Counted from the first letter of the stretch, positions 1 to 8,331 are shown. The stretch: DNA of 64,000 nucleotides from VAZQ01 sp963841705 (GCA_963841705.1 CAWJDY010000044.1:248001-312000); one strand, 5' to 3'. Numbers and translations: made by a program. The notes: generated from the letters alone by a model not told the origin.

Positions 1-816
1 GGTGTGAATGGTTCTGCCCTTGAAGGCTGCGATGGTTCGTTCGACAAAGCCGCTCTCGTTGAGCGTGTCGGTGTGGATGGCGACTTGCACGTCCATGTCA
101 TCCGCGACCGAGAGGCAGCAATCGATGGCGGCAGGGGTGGTGCCCCAGTCCTCGTGCAGCTTCAGGCCGCACGCCCCAGCCTCGACCTGCTCAACCAGGC
201 CTGCGGCCGAGCTTGCGTTGCCTTTGCCGAAGAAGCCGAGATTCATGGGAAAGGCATCGGCAGCTTCGAGCATCCGCTGAATGTGCCAGGGTCCGGGGGT
301 GCAGGTGGTGGCATTCGTTCCTGTCGCCGGCCCTGTACCACCGCCCATCATCGTGGTGAGGCCCGAATAAAGCGCCTCCTCGATCTGCTGCGGGCAGATG
401 TAGTGGACATGCGTGTCAATGCCGCCGGCGGTGACAATGGTGCCTTCGCCGGCAATCACCTCGGTGCCGGGACCGATAATCATGGTGACATTCGGCTGCA
501 CATCGGGATTGCCAGCTTTTCCTATCGCCGCAATGCGCCCATCCTTGATGCCGATATCGGCCTTCACAATTCCCCAGTGGTCGAGAATGAGCGCGTTGGT
601 AATGATCGTATCGACGGCTCCCTCGTTGCGGGAACGCTGCGACTGACCCATGCCGTCGCGGATGACTTTGCCCCCTCCGAACTTCACCTCCTCGCCGTAG
701 GTGGTGAAGTCCTTCTCCACCTCGATGATGAGGTCGGTATCCGCGAGACGCACCTTGTCGCCGACGGTGGGGCCAAACATCTGCGCATAGGCGGCGCGAG
801 TCATCGTGTGGGGCAT
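1..816 (-). CDS. ureC: urease alpha subunit, N-terminal part (gene runs off the window)
   Basis: Catalytic subunit of urease (urea + water to ammonia and carbamate), cytoplasmic and nickel-dependent. The reverse strand gives about 272 residues of a protein normally near 570, starting MPHTMTRAAYAQMFGPTVGD, a typical UreC start. Visible active-site elements are the HxH nickel ligands in GIDTHVHY, the lysine that becomes carbamylated followed by histidine in GLKLHEDWG, and the histidine of VAIHTDTLNESG. The frame is open to position 1, so the gene continues beyond the left edge. It lies 6 bp downstream of ureB and is the last gene of the operon visible here. What is seen is intact; identification is very secure. 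Confidence 0.97.
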   Translation of the reverse strand, partial: MPHTMTRAAYAQMFGPTVGDKVRLADTDLIIEVEKDFTTYGEEVKFGGGKVIRDGMGQSQRSRNEGAVDTIITNALILDHWGIVKADIGIKDGRIAAIGKAGNPDVQPNVTMIIGPGTEVIAGEGTIVTAGGIDTHVHYICPQQIEEALYSGLTTMMGGGTGPATGTNATTCTPGPWHIQRMLEAADAFPMNLGFFGKGNASSAAGLVEQVEAGACGLKLHEDWGTTPAAIDCCLSVADDMDVQVAIHTDTLNESGFVERTIAAFKGRTIHT

Positions 817-822
817 TTTCGC

Positions 823-1164
823 TTACCTCACTGATCCGTCATTGTTGCCGGCAGCAGGCGGCAATGCGCCCATGACCGCTTGGTTGAAGCCGTAAACCAG
901 GCGAGCACCGGCATAGGGGATCAGCCGAACTTCACGGGTCACGCCCGGCTCGAAACGCACAGCTGTTCCCGCCGGAATGTCCAGGCGATAGCCAAGAGCA
1001 GCCTTTCGATCGAAGGCGAGAGCCGCGTTGGTCTCAGCGAAATGATAATGACTGCCGACCTGTATCGGTCTGTCGCCCGTATTGGCGACTTTGAGAGAAA
1101 TGGCTGCCCTGTCCTTGTTCAAGACGATCTCGCCCGATGCTGGAAAAATTTCGCCGGGTGTCAT
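823..1164 (-). CDS. ureB: urease beta subunit
   Basis: Structural beta subunit of urease, about 113 residues from the conserved MTPGEIFPASGEIVLN start; the frame is open 27 bp further upstream, but that extension is coding sequence of the previous gene. The family signature around GSHYHFAETN is present, as is the C-terminal YGFNQAVMGAL region. The start codon overlaps the stop of the upstream aquaporin gene in ATGA, implying translational coupling. Downstream, ureC follows after 6 bp. The sequence around its start is present a second time at the head of the aquaporin gene. Confidence 0.95.
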   Translation of the reverse strand: MTPGEIFPASGEIVLNKDRAAISLKVANTGDRPIQVGSHYHFAETNAALAFDRKAALGYRLDIPAGTAVRFEPGVTREVRLIPYAGARLVYGFNQAVMGALPPAAGNNDGSVR

Positions 1165-1208
1165 GTCAATCCACGATCCGAGCCAAGCCACCCATCACTG
1201 CAAGTCCG
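1111..1208. repeat. copy 1 of ureJ-tail/ureB-head duplication
   Basis: Holds the first codons of the real ureB and, just upstream of them on the minus strand, a relic that still reads GLAVMGG in one frame, matching the GLALMAG end of UreJ. The same arrangement recurs at 1932-2008, so the aquaporin gene is bracketed by diverged direct repeats. Confidence 0.75.
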
Positions 1209-1982
1209 TCTCCAGACTTGCTGATTCGGCCACAGCCATACCGCAACGGCGACCGCCACCAGCATCCCAGCGAATTGCGCGATGATGAAAGCCGACACGC
1301 CGGCCGGAGCGATCCCGGTAAAGGTATCGGACAGGGAGCGCGCGATAGTCACGGCGGGGTTGGCGAATGATCCAGACGCCGTAAACCAGGAGGCAGAAGT
1401 CACGTAAAGGCCGACCGCAAATGGTATGGCCGACGGAGTCCGCGCCATGCAGCCGAAGATCGTCAGGATCAGTCCGAAAGTGCCTACCGTCTCCGCCAGC
1501 CACTGCCCAGCGCCGGTTCGGGCCATGACTGAGAACTGCCATAGTGGCAATCCAAACATGCCGTGTACCGCCCATACGCCCACAATCCCGCCGATGACTT
1601 GCGCGGGGATGTAGAAGGCTGCGTCGCGCCATGGCAGCGCGCCCCGCAGCGCAAACGCAACGCTTACGGCCGGGTTGAGGTGAGCCCCCGACACGGGCCC
1701 AAAAACCAAAATCAGCACGACCCAAATGGCACCCGTTGGCATGGTGTCGCCGAGAAGTGCAACGGCACCGTTACCCCCCGCCAGCCTTGACGCCATGATG
1801 CCGGAGCCCACCACGGCCGCGAGCAGAAAGGCGGTGCCGATCCATTCCGAGAACAGCCGTTGTGCGAGCGACGGTGTTGAGATTGCCTCGGTGGTCGTCG
1901 GGGCGGCAGCTTCCATCCTGCTGACCGCATGGTCCTTGTTCAGGACGATGTCGCATCCTGAAAAAATTTCGCCCGTTGTCAT
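1161..1982 (-). CDS. MIP-family aquaporin/aquaglyceroporin with a UreB-derived N-terminus
   Basis: Integral membrane channel of the MIP family, probably moving water or small neutral solutes; a role with urea is inferred from context only. Both NPA boxes are present (AHLNPAVSVAF and SFANPAVTIAR, the latter with the arginine of the selectivity filter) and about six hydrophobic segments can be seen. The first 20 or so residues (MTTGEIFSGCDIVLNKDHAV) are not aquaporin sequence: they match the UreB start. A native start could be the methionine at 1916 (MEAAAPT), but it has poor spacing to a ribosome site, whereas the copied ureB start is coupled to the end of ureJ. The C-terminal tail runs through a relic of ureJ and its stop overlaps ureB. 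Confidence 0.9.
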   Translation of the reverse strand: MTTGEIFSGCDIVLNKDHAVSRMEAAAPTTTEAISTPSLAQRLFSEWIGTAFLLAAVVGSGIMASRLAGGNGAVALLGDTMPTGAIWVVLILVFGPVSGAHLNPAVSVAFALRGALPWRDAAFYIPAQVIGGIVGVWAVHGMFGLPLWQFSVMARTGAGQWLAETVGTFGLILTIFGCMARTPSAIPFAVGLYVTSASWFTASGSFANPAVTIARSLSDTFTGIAPAGVSAFIIAQFAGMLVAVAVAVWLWPNQQVWRRTCSDGWLGSDRGLT

Positions 1983-2008
1983 GTCAGCCGGCCATCAATG
2001 CTAGTCCG
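1932..2008. repeat. copy 2 of ureJ-tail/ureB-head duplication
   Basis: Contains the end of the extant ureJ, the TGACATGA overlap and the first 20 or so codons of a ureB-like start, now fused to aquaporin. Pairs with 1111-1208. The two copies agree over long stretches (for example gtccttgttca and aaaaatttcgcc) but have diverged, so the duplication is not recent. Confidence 0.75.
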
Positions 2009-2262
2009 CTCGCCGCTGCGAGCCCGCCCATGGCACGTAAGGCGAACTTGCCGATCGAGCTTTCGGCGAAAAGGCCAAGCTCGATGCCGGTTACGTGCAG
2101 TGCTGCAGTGGCCAAAGTAAAACCCGACGCGTAAGGAATGAGGCTCGCGGTTGCGGCCTCAGCGCCATGGGCGTGACCATGTTGCACTACACCGGTATGA
2201 GCCAGTGCCGGCGAGAGAAACGCTCCAGTCATCATCACGCCCATCAAGTTTGATCGTAACAT
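1984..2262 (-). CDS. ureJ: HupE/UreJ family membrane protein, internally deleted
   Basis: UreJ/HupE proteins are membrane proteins of about 190-200 residues thought to bring nickel to urease or hydrogenase. Here only 92 residues remain. The signal-like N-terminus ends in ALAHTG, and this jumps directly to the HGHAHGAE motif normally found near residue 120, followed by a normal C-terminal helical part (YASGFTLATAALH). The central section with the HPLxGLDH metal-binding motif and several membrane helices is missing. The reading frame is preserved, so this may be expressed, but transport function is doubtful. It lies 6 bp after ureA and its stop overlaps the start of the aquaporin gene. Confidence 0.8.
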   Translation of the reverse strand: MLRSNLMGVMMTGAFLSPALAHTGVVQHGHAHGAEAATASLIPYASGFTLATAALHVTGIELGLFAESSIGKFALRAMGGLAAASGLALMAG

Positions 2263-2268
2263 AGGGGC

Positions 2269-2571
2269 CTACGGAATTGGATTGTGAACGGACACGAGCT
2301 TGGTGCCATCAGGGAACGTCGCTTCCACCTGCATCTCATGGATCATCTCGGAGATACCCTCCATGACCTGGTCGCGTGCGAGAACCTTGCGGCTTTCGGA
2401 CATGAGCTGAGCGACAGACTTGCCGTCACGGGCTCCCTCCAGGACGAAGTCCGTTATGACCGCGACGCTTTCGGGGTAATTGAGCTTGATGCCTCTCGCC
2501 AGGCGCCCCCGCGCGACCAGCGCCGCAAGCGTGATCATCAGCTTGTCTCTTTCACGTGGCGTGAGGTTCAC
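2269..2571 (-). CDS. ureA: urease gamma subunit
   Basis: Small structural subunit of urease. At 100 residues it has the exact family length. It starts MNLTPRERDKLMI, contains GIKLNYPESVAVI and the VEATFPDGTKLVSVHNPI C-terminus that are diagnostic for UreA. It follows ureD by 26 bp and precedes the truncated ureJ by 6 bp, so it is clearly part of the operon. No abnormality is seen. Confidence 0.97.
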   Translation of the reverse strand: MNLTPRERDKLMITLAALVARGRLARGIKLNYPESVAVITDFVLEGARDGKSVAQLMSESRKVLARDQVMEGISEMIHEMQVEATFPDGTKLVSVHNPIP

Positions 2572-2597
2572 GGATTACTCTCCATTCTGCAATGCCA

Positions 2598-3527
2598 TCA
2601 GCACGACCACATCCTCGGCACGCGAAAGGGGCCCGCTCCCAGCTCACGGCTCAATTGCTGGAGAAAGTCGCTCAAGGCGAGCTTGAGGTCGAATGACATT
2701 GTCGCCGCAAAGCGAACGATAATGAGCCCGGAAACCGATGTCGCCGCGCACTGGCACTGCAAAGAGAGAGCGACGCCGCGCAAGAACTCCAGCCGAGCGT
2801 CTGGACACGGCCCGAAATAGATGAGCGTTGCAATGGCTTTGCAATTCGACAGAAGGGCTTTCCTTCGGAGATGCGCAAATGTCCCATCGGTGATGCGGAA
2901 GCTGTCTGCCCAGATCAGCCGATCGTCTTTCTTGACCCGCCAACTCTCTGTTATATGGCCGCCAGTAATCTCCTCGCCGTGGGCAGCACGACCCAGCACC
3001 AGCCACTCGAGGGCAAGCAGCTCCGCCCCGGAAGAAAGCTCGATTTCTGTCTCGCGCCTGAGGCGTCCCAAGTTGAATACGATTGTTTCCTGCGGCAGCC
3101 ACGCGAGCTTCGCGACCTCGAACGCTCTCAGCTTTGTCGTGATTCGCGCGGGTTCGTCCAAGGCCCGATAGACCTTTTCGGCCGCCTGTGATGTTACCGC
3201 GATGGAAGCATTGGCCAGCGCTGTCACAGCGATTTCCAATCGGTCTCCCCCTGCAATACCGCCCGCGGTATTTACGAGAACAGCCTCTTCCACCACACCA
3301 CGAATATCCCTTGGAAACATGATGCGAATCGGAGAGCGTTCAAAGACATCCATGATGCGCGTGCCCTTTTCAGAGCCGCTCAGTACCATCCGACCGGAGC
3401 CTTCCGCCCGCTGCATATTCCTGTCGGATCGATTCCACGGAGGATCGTCCGACAAATCGTGGAGGCTTGGATCGCCGATGAAATCAGACGGTGAAGCAGA
3501 GTCGAACATCAGCTTCCAACTTGTCAC
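2598..3527 (-). CDS. ureD: urease accessory protein UreD
   Basis: UreD (UreH) is the scaffold on which UreF and UreG assemble to insert nickel and carbon dioxide into apo-urease. Recognisable family segments are SPIRIMFPRD, the NTAGGIAGGD loop, the SQAAEKVYRA segment and the ITDGTFAHLRR region. At 309 residues it is somewhat long because the N-terminal 40 or so residues (MTSWKLMFDS onward) have no obvious counterpart; a start at the methionine near 3416 is possible. First gene of the visible operon; promoter expected in 3528-3649. ureE, F and G are not in the window and may lie left of ureC. Confidence 0.92.
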   Translation of the reverse strand: MTSWKLMFDSASPSDFIGDPSLHDLSDDPPWNRSDRNMQRAEGSGRMVLSGSEKGTRIMDVFERSPIRIMFPRDIRGVVEEAVLVNTAGGIAGGDRLEIAVTALANASIAVTSQAAEKVYRALDEPARITTKLRAFEVAKLAWLPQETIVFNLGRLRRETEIELSSGAELLALEWLVLGRAAHGEEITGGHITESWRVKKDDRLIWADSFRITDGTFAHLRRKALLSNCKAIATLIYFGPCPDARLEFLRGVALSLQCQCAATSVSGLIIVRFAATMSFDLKLALSDFLQQLSRELGAGPFRVPRMWSC

Positions 3528-3649
3528 ATCTGCGGCGCGACGTTCGCGGTGGGCTGCCGAGCCGGGCTATGTTCCCGCGCTCGCATCGCGCCACCATTCA
3601 GTCCAGCGAGCGTGACCGGCTCGCCCGGTCACGCACCGCGTTACGCGGA

Positions 3650-5035
3650 TCAGAATCCCGCCAAGCCCTCCGGGCCGTTGTAGGGAATTTTCACGCTGGT
3701 GATCTCCTTAAGCGAACCGTCCGGCTGAACGGCGTAGCCCACCAGTTTCGAAGCATTCCCGTAGATCTGGTAGAGATAGGCGCCATCCGGCGTAATCCAG
3801 CTATCGCTCGGGCCGCTGCTAACGGTTCCGTTGAGCGCTCTGAAGGTGCCATCTCCCGGAACCCTCGGGCACGCGGGATCCTTCGCGATGGAGAGCACGT
3901 TGCCGTCGATGCGGTAGCTGCTGATGCTGCTGTAACCGAAGGGCGTAGCAAACACCAATCGGTCATCCGGCGAAACCTGCAGCCAGCACAGCTCAGACGG
4001 CACGCCTGCGCTCGTGTCAATCGGCACGAGCGGGCCAACCCTGATTTTGCCGTTTGCATCGATGCGGCCCATGGCGACTCCGTCGCTGACGGCACATCCG
4101 ACGAGGAAGGTATCGGGCCGGTTGTGCAGGAAGGCGATGTAGAAAGGAGAAGCGCCTCCCCCGTCGTAAAATGAGGGTTTGCCGAGTGCGCCATCTCCGC
4201 CCACGGGGAATACGACGATGCCGTTGGGGTCTGGTGCATTCGAGGCGATGATGTGCGGTGCGCCGTCTGGCCCGTGCGGGATCCAGAGAATCACTGTGCC
4301 GTCCGGATTTTTGGCGTCGGGCAACTCGTCGAACGTGGTGCCTACAAGGAGGAATTTCCCGTCGGGCGAGAGCACGACCATGGTGGGACCACGATTGTTC
4401 CAGTCCATCGTGTTCACCGAGTATTGCTCCGGGCGTGCCGTGAGGCTGCCTTCGTCATCGACCGACATCAGCCGGACGTGGTCGGGGCCGGCCGTGTGCA
4501 GCACGAAAAGCGTCCTACTCGAAGGGGCATAGGCCAGCGATTTAGCGCCACCGCTTTTTGCGTTCCCCGTCCGCCTGACGTCCAACAGCGTGAGCCGGCC
4601 TTCCTTACCTACAGCGAAGCTGGAGACGGAATTGTCGGCGCCGTTGGTAGCGAACAGAAAGCTGCGATCCGGCGTGAGAATGACACTGCCCGCACCCTCG
4701 AAGTGGTTCGGCCGGCTGATGTGGTAGATGGGGCTCAGAACGCCAGAACCGGCGCCCCGCGTGGCGACACGTTCCACCTCGGTAAGCGTGCCGTTCGCAG
4801 ACCACTGGTAGTGGATGATGGAGTTCTGGGTCTCGTTCGTCTGCATGTAGAGGTGTCCGCCACTCTTATCTGACCTACTCTTTTGTTCTGACCTACTCTG
4901 CTGTGCAGCAGCGATTTCTGGGATCCCGCCGGCAACGGCAGCCCCAGCCGCCGCGACCCCTGCTACATGCATAAATGCCCGACGATTTAAGAACTCCGAG
5001 CTTTCCGGAGCCATCTCTCTCTTATCCTTCGACAT
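3650..5035 (-). CDS. lactonase-family beta-propeller protein, Tat-exported
   Basis: About 461 residues resembling the YbhE/6-phosphogluconolactonase and 3-carboxymuconate cyclase-like seven-bladed propellers; substrate unknown. The start at 5035 (MSKDKREMAPES) is chosen because a GGAGAG ribosome site lies at ideal distance; the frame is open 36 bp further. A twin-arginine signal is visible (NRRAFMHVAGVAAAG, residues 17-31, with an AAAQQ cleavage region), so the protein is probably periplasmic. Blade-like repeats include GSVILTPDRSFLFATNG and SELCWLQVSPDDRLVFATP. The next gene upstream, 5108-6403, is a close paralogue, showing a tandem duplication. Catalytic activity cannot be judged from sequence alone. 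Confidence 0.85.
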   Translation of the reverse strand: MSKDKREMAPESSEFLNRRAFMHVAGVAAAGAAVAGGIPEIAAAQQSRSEQKSRSDKSGGHLYMQTNETQNSIIHYQWSANGTLTEVERVATRGAGSGVLSPIYHISRPNHFEGAGSVILTPDRSFLFATNGADNSVSSFAVGKEGRLTLLDVRRTGNAKSGGAKSLAYAPSSRTLFVLHTAGPDHVRLMSVDDEGSLTARPEQYSVNTMDWNNRGPTMVVLSPDGKFLLVGTTFDELPDAKNPDGTVILWIPHGPDGAPHIIASNAPDPNGIVVFPVGGDGALGKPSFYDGGGASPFYIAFLHNRPDTFLVGCAVSDGVAMGRIDANGKIRVGPLVPIDTSAGVPSELCWLQVSPDDRLVFATPFGYSSISSYRIDGNVLSIAKDPACPRVPGDGTFRALNGTVSSGPSDSWITPDGAYLYQIYGNASKLVGYAVQPDGSLKEITSVKIPYNGPEGLAGF

Positions 5036-5107
5036 AATTTGTCTCTCCTTCATTGCTGTCAGTTGCAACACAACAGGGGGCGCTTCATTGCGCCCCCCGT
5101 ATCCTCT

Positions 5108-6403
5108 TCAGAATCCCGCCAAGCCCTGCGGGCTGTTGTAGGGAATTTTCACGCTGGTGACCTCGTTAAGCGAGCCGTCCGGTTGCGTCGCGTAGCCCAC
5201 CAGTTGCGCAGCATTCCCGTAGATCTGATAGAGATAGGCGCCATCCGGCGTGATCCAGCTGTCGGCCGGGCCGCTGATCACGGTTCCGTTGAGCCCCCTG
5301 GCGGTGCCGTCTCCCGGAACCTTTGGGCACGCGGGATCGCACGCGATTTCCAGGCCGCTGCGGTTGATGTGATAGCTGCTGATGTAGCTGTAGCCGAAGT
5401 TCGTAGCGAACACCGTTCGGTCGTCCGGGGAAACCGCCAGCCAGCACAGCTCGGAGGGCAGGCCTGGGCTCGTGTCGATCTTCACGAGCGGGCCGATGTT
5501 GACCTTGCCGTTTTCCTCGATGGTGCCCATGCTGACGCCGTCGCCGACGGCATATCCGATGACGAAGGTATTCGGCCGACCGTGCAGGAAGGCGATGTAG
5601 AACGGAGAGCCGCCTCCCGCGTCGTAGAACCTGGCTGTGCCGAGGGAGCCGTCCTCGCGCAGGGGAAAGACGGCGAGGCCATCGGGATCCGGCGCATTCG
5701 AGGCGATCGAATGGAATGCGCCGCCACCCCGCTGGACCCAGAGAATAGGCGAGCCATCTGGATACAAGCCTGTGGAAACGATTGGCTCGTCGAACGTGGT
5801 GCCGACAAAGACGAGCTTCTCATCGGGCGAGACCACGACCATGGTGGACACGCGGTTGGGCTTGTCGTGCGTATTCACCGTGTATCGCTCCGGGCGCGCG
5901 CTGAGCTTGCCCTCGGCATGGACGGACATCAGTCGGACATGGTCGGGGCCGAACGAGTGCAGTACGATCAGCGTGCCGCTCGAAGGGGCATAGGCCAGCG
6001 ATTTGGCCGTGCCGCTCCTTCCCTCGACGGGGTTTCCGGTCGGCTTGCAGTCCACCAGCGTGAGCTGGCCCTCTTCCTCTATGCGGAAGCTGGAAACCGA
6101 ATTGTCGCCGCCATTGGTCGTAAACAGAAACCGCCGATCCGGCGTGAGGATGACGCTACCTGCACCTTCATAGGCGTTCGGCGCGCTCTCCTGGCCGCTG
6201 ATCGGCTTGAAGGTCCCGGAACCAGCGCCGCCAGTGAGGCAACGTTCCACCTCGGAGAGCGCGCCGCTCGCCGACCGATGATAGTGGATGACGGCGTTCT
6301 GGATTTCATTGGTCTGCATGTAGAGATGTCCCGCATGCCCGTTGGACATGCGCATCTCTTTGGACATACGCGGCTCTTTCGACATACTCATCTCTTTCGG
6401 CAT
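5108..6403 (-). CDS. lactonase-family beta-propeller protein, paralogue without an obvious signal
   Basis: Second copy of the lactonase-type propeller, about 431 residues from the methionine at 6403, which has an AGGAGAG ribosome site at good spacing; the frame is open up to 6583, but that part has no family resemblance. From GHLYMQTNE onward it aligns with the neighbouring paralogue to the shared C-terminus YNSPQGLAGF. Unlike its neighbour it shows no Tat signal. Its N-terminus is a short low-complexity run in which an M(S/P)KE unit recurs (MPKEM, MSKEP, MSKEM). Either it is cytoplasmic or the duplication lost the signal. Seventy-two base pairs separate it from the downstream copy, so co-transcription is likely. 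Confidence 0.82.
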   Translation of the reverse strand: MPKEMSMSKEPRMSKEMRMSNGHAGHLYMQTNEIQNAVIHYHRSASGALSEVERCLTGGAGSGTFKPISGQESAPNAYEGAGSVILTPDRRFLFTTNGGDNSVSSFRIEEEGQLTLVDCKPTGNPVEGRSGTAKSLAYAPSSGTLIVLHSFGPDHVRLMSVHAEGKLSARPERYTVNTHDKPNRVSTMVVVSPDEKLVFVGTTFDEPIVSTGLYPDGSPILWVQRGGGAFHSIASNAPDPDGLAVFPLREDGSLGTARFYDAGGGSPFYIAFLHGRPNTFVIGYAVGDGVSMGTIEENGKVNIGPLVKIDTSPGLPSELCWLAVSPDDRTVFATNFGYSYISSYHINRSGLEIACDPACPKVPGDGTARGLNGTVISGPADSWITPDGAYLYQIYGNAAQLVGYATQPDGSLNEVTSVKIPYNSPQGLAGF

Positions 6404-6663
6404 ATTCATCTCTCCTGTCTGCGCTTCGGTTGTACCATCTGGCTCTCGCCGAGGGTCATAAACGAGGTGGAGCTTCCTCGAAGCATGGCCCTGGCCAGCT
6501 CCCAGCGTCCAGCTTCCCAGCAACTGACAGCTGGTGCGAGAAGCATTGCAGCATCTGCGCTCTTGTCTGTGCGCACGCGACAATCTCCGTCTTTGTCATG
6601 TTGATTTGAGGTACTGGAGTTGCTCATCTGTCCTCTTCCCTCAGGCGAGATGATGTGAGCTTG

Positions 6664-7305
6664 TCACTTGTCCAACCGAGGATAGAACTGGGTCCACACC
6701 TCATCCTTCTTCGCGCTGGCGATGTGGCAATAGGCGCACTCGTTCAGCGGCTTCACGCTAGCAGTCGGTGCCTTTGGCTCATGATGATTGAAATTGTAGT
6801 AGCCCCAGCCATGGGTAGCGGCATAGCGCTTCGTATCCTTGACGGTCACGTCGGCCCCGTTGAACGGACCGGGAAAATAGCCCCGTCCGGAAGGCTCGGT
6901 TCGCGAACCGTCATCGTACTGCTTCGGCAACGTGAGTTGCAGCTCCTTGAAGAGGATGGTCCCTTCGGGGAATTGATTCGTCTGCTTGAATATCTCGTAG
7001 GAGCCTGGCTCGATGTAGACGTTGTGATATTCCGGGAAGCCGGTGCAAGGCTGGGCAGCGCTCGAGGGGGGTTCGGGGCAAGCCTTGCCACCATTAAGCG
7101 CAATTGGAGTGAGCGGCGATCCGACGTACACCCATTCGCTCCAGTTCTTCGGCAAAACTAGATCGCCAGATGCGGTGTACTCGGGCAGATAACGCGCCCT
7201 GCTTGGGGTTTGCGCGTTGCTACTGGAGAGCAACTGTCCCAATACTGCCGTCACAACCGCGCCTGTCGCAATAAACGCGGCACCTGCCCAGAGTCTTCCT
7301 CGCAT
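6664..7305 (-). CDS. cytochrome P460 family protein, exported
   Basis: 213 residues beginning with a hydrophobic signal (WAGAAFIATGAVVTAVLGQLL), so periplasmic. A single haem attachment site CAYCH lies at residues 190-194, close to the C-terminus as in the cytochrome P460/c'-beta fold. Text such as YLPEYTASGDLVLPKNWSEW and EGTILFKELQLTLP is typical of the family. Some P460 proteins oxidise hydroxylamine or bind NO; whether this one does is unknown. The lysine that crosslinks haem in true P460 cannot be assigned here. It lies some 260 bp downstream of the lactonase pair's start, on the same strand, and its upstream region is duplicated at 8171-8331. Confidence 0.85.
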   Translation of the reverse strand: MRGRLWAGAAFIATGAVVTAVLGQLLSSSNAQTPSRARYLPEYTASGDLVLPKNWSEWVYVGSPLTPIALNGGKACPEPPSSAAQPCTGFPEYHNVYIEPGSYEIFKQTNQFPEGTILFKELQLTLPKQYDDGSRTEPSGRGYFPGPFNGADVTVKDTKRYAATHGWGYYNFNHHEPKAPTASVKPLNECAYCHIASAKKDEVWTQFYPRLDK

Positions 7306-7444
7306 CGCTATTCTCCATGATTGTGCTAGGCATTGGAACTCGCCAGCAGCATGTGGAAAGTAGTCCAGCTGAAGCGCGCGTGCTCCACACCGGTTGATGC
7401 GATTTAGTCAGTTTTGCGGGATTGCGCGCACATCGATCGATAGC
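7301..7444. repeat. upstream region of cytochrome P460, copy 1 of a diverged duplication
   Basis: Starts at the P460 initiation codon and runs through its 5' region. Shares cgcatcgctattctc, ttgaagcgcgc-like and gtcagttttgcgggatt segments, in the same order, with 8171-8331. It presumably contains the P460 promoter. The remaining sequence up to 7983 holds no gene that I can support. Confidence 0.65.
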
Positions 7445-7983
7445 CATGCTGAGAACCAGCAGGTGTCGAATCGTTGCGATTGCAAGAACCCAGCTTGCTT
7501 TTTTACCTCAGTGGAGAAGGTTGGAAACGCGTAGACGAGAACGTGCCGGCGCTACCGAGAGCATCCTCCGCCACCACTCCCTGTCCTTCACGGAACAGAT
7601 CGGGCAATTGGCCCGCGAGGCGACCCTCACGTCATGGCCTCCGTCGCTCAATGCGGAGAGGGGCCAGATTCTCGCCGCGCCAGAGGCTGCACGCCACCGC
7701 GAGCGACGCAAGTAAGACGCTTCTCTTCCGCCTCATTGCGCTACCGCACATTCCGCTCCAATGGACCTGTGGGGGCGGCAAAGGCGCGCCTGCCCATTCG
7801 CCGTACCCTCCTGATCTCGGACGCCGTGCCGAGACGGAGAACTGAGAAAGCGTTCAGGGCCTCTCGCCGTGTTCGACCATGCAAGTCGAATATGTGTACC
7901 AACGTACTCGAATTGTATTCCTTAGCGCTCTTGAAGCCTCGGATCGAGCACTCGCGAGTCACCGCATCGCGCGCCACGCTCCT

Positions 7984-8175
7984 TTAACCGGCTGCTTGCG
8001 AGTCGTTCGGCAATGCAACTGCACAAAGGGCGAGCGCCAGGAAAAGCGAACACAGAAATGAAATGATCGAACTGGAGTATCGCTTTCCTGCTTTTGGCCG
8101 CACACAATGAATGCGCATCACAAGCCCAAGCGGGCATCTACCGTGGTTGGCTGCCGCCGGCAGTGCTGAGCGCAT
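7984..8175 (-). CDS. short ORF ending in a signal-peptide-like sequence (possible relic)
   Basis: A 63-codon frame that begins at the ATG equivalent to the P460 start in the second copy of the duplicated upstream region. It has no resemblance to P460. Its last third is a hydrophobic segment (SIISFLCSLFLALALCAVAL) followed by NDSQAAG and a stop, which looks like an export signal cut off just after its cleavage site. It may be the stump of a secreted protein gene placed behind a copied promoter, or non-coding. No family recognised. Confidence 0.25.
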   Translation of the reverse strand: MRSALPAAANHGRCPLGLVMRIHCVRPKAGKRYSSSIISFLCSLFLALALCAVALPNDSQAAG

Positions 8176-8331
8176 CGCTATTCTCGATGGTTGTGCCGGG
8201 CATAGGGTCTCACCGCCAGCAGCCGGCAAATCATGGCATGGAGCTAATCAAGTTGAAGCGCGCCTACTGCACGCCGCTTGATGTGTTTTTGTCAGTTTTG
8301 CGGGATTACGAGAGAACCCCATCGACAGCCG
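8171..8331. repeat. copy 2 of the P460 upstream region
   Basis: Diverged direct repeat of 7301-7444. Located between the P460 gene and the divergently oriented histidine kinase gene, so it is also the region immediately upstream of the latter. No P460 coding sequence follows this copy. Confidence 0.65.

Noticed and set aside
4..834. Long plus-strand reading frame over the ureC region
   Set aside because: It is antisense to ureC, which gives clear urease alpha-subunit sequence on the minus strand; the plus frame has no family resemblance.
6406..6627. A 73-residue frame with a plausible ribosome site upstream of the second propeller gene
   Set aside because: It overlaps the region before the propeller start, has no recognisable family or signal peptide and low-complexity composition; not convincing as a gene.
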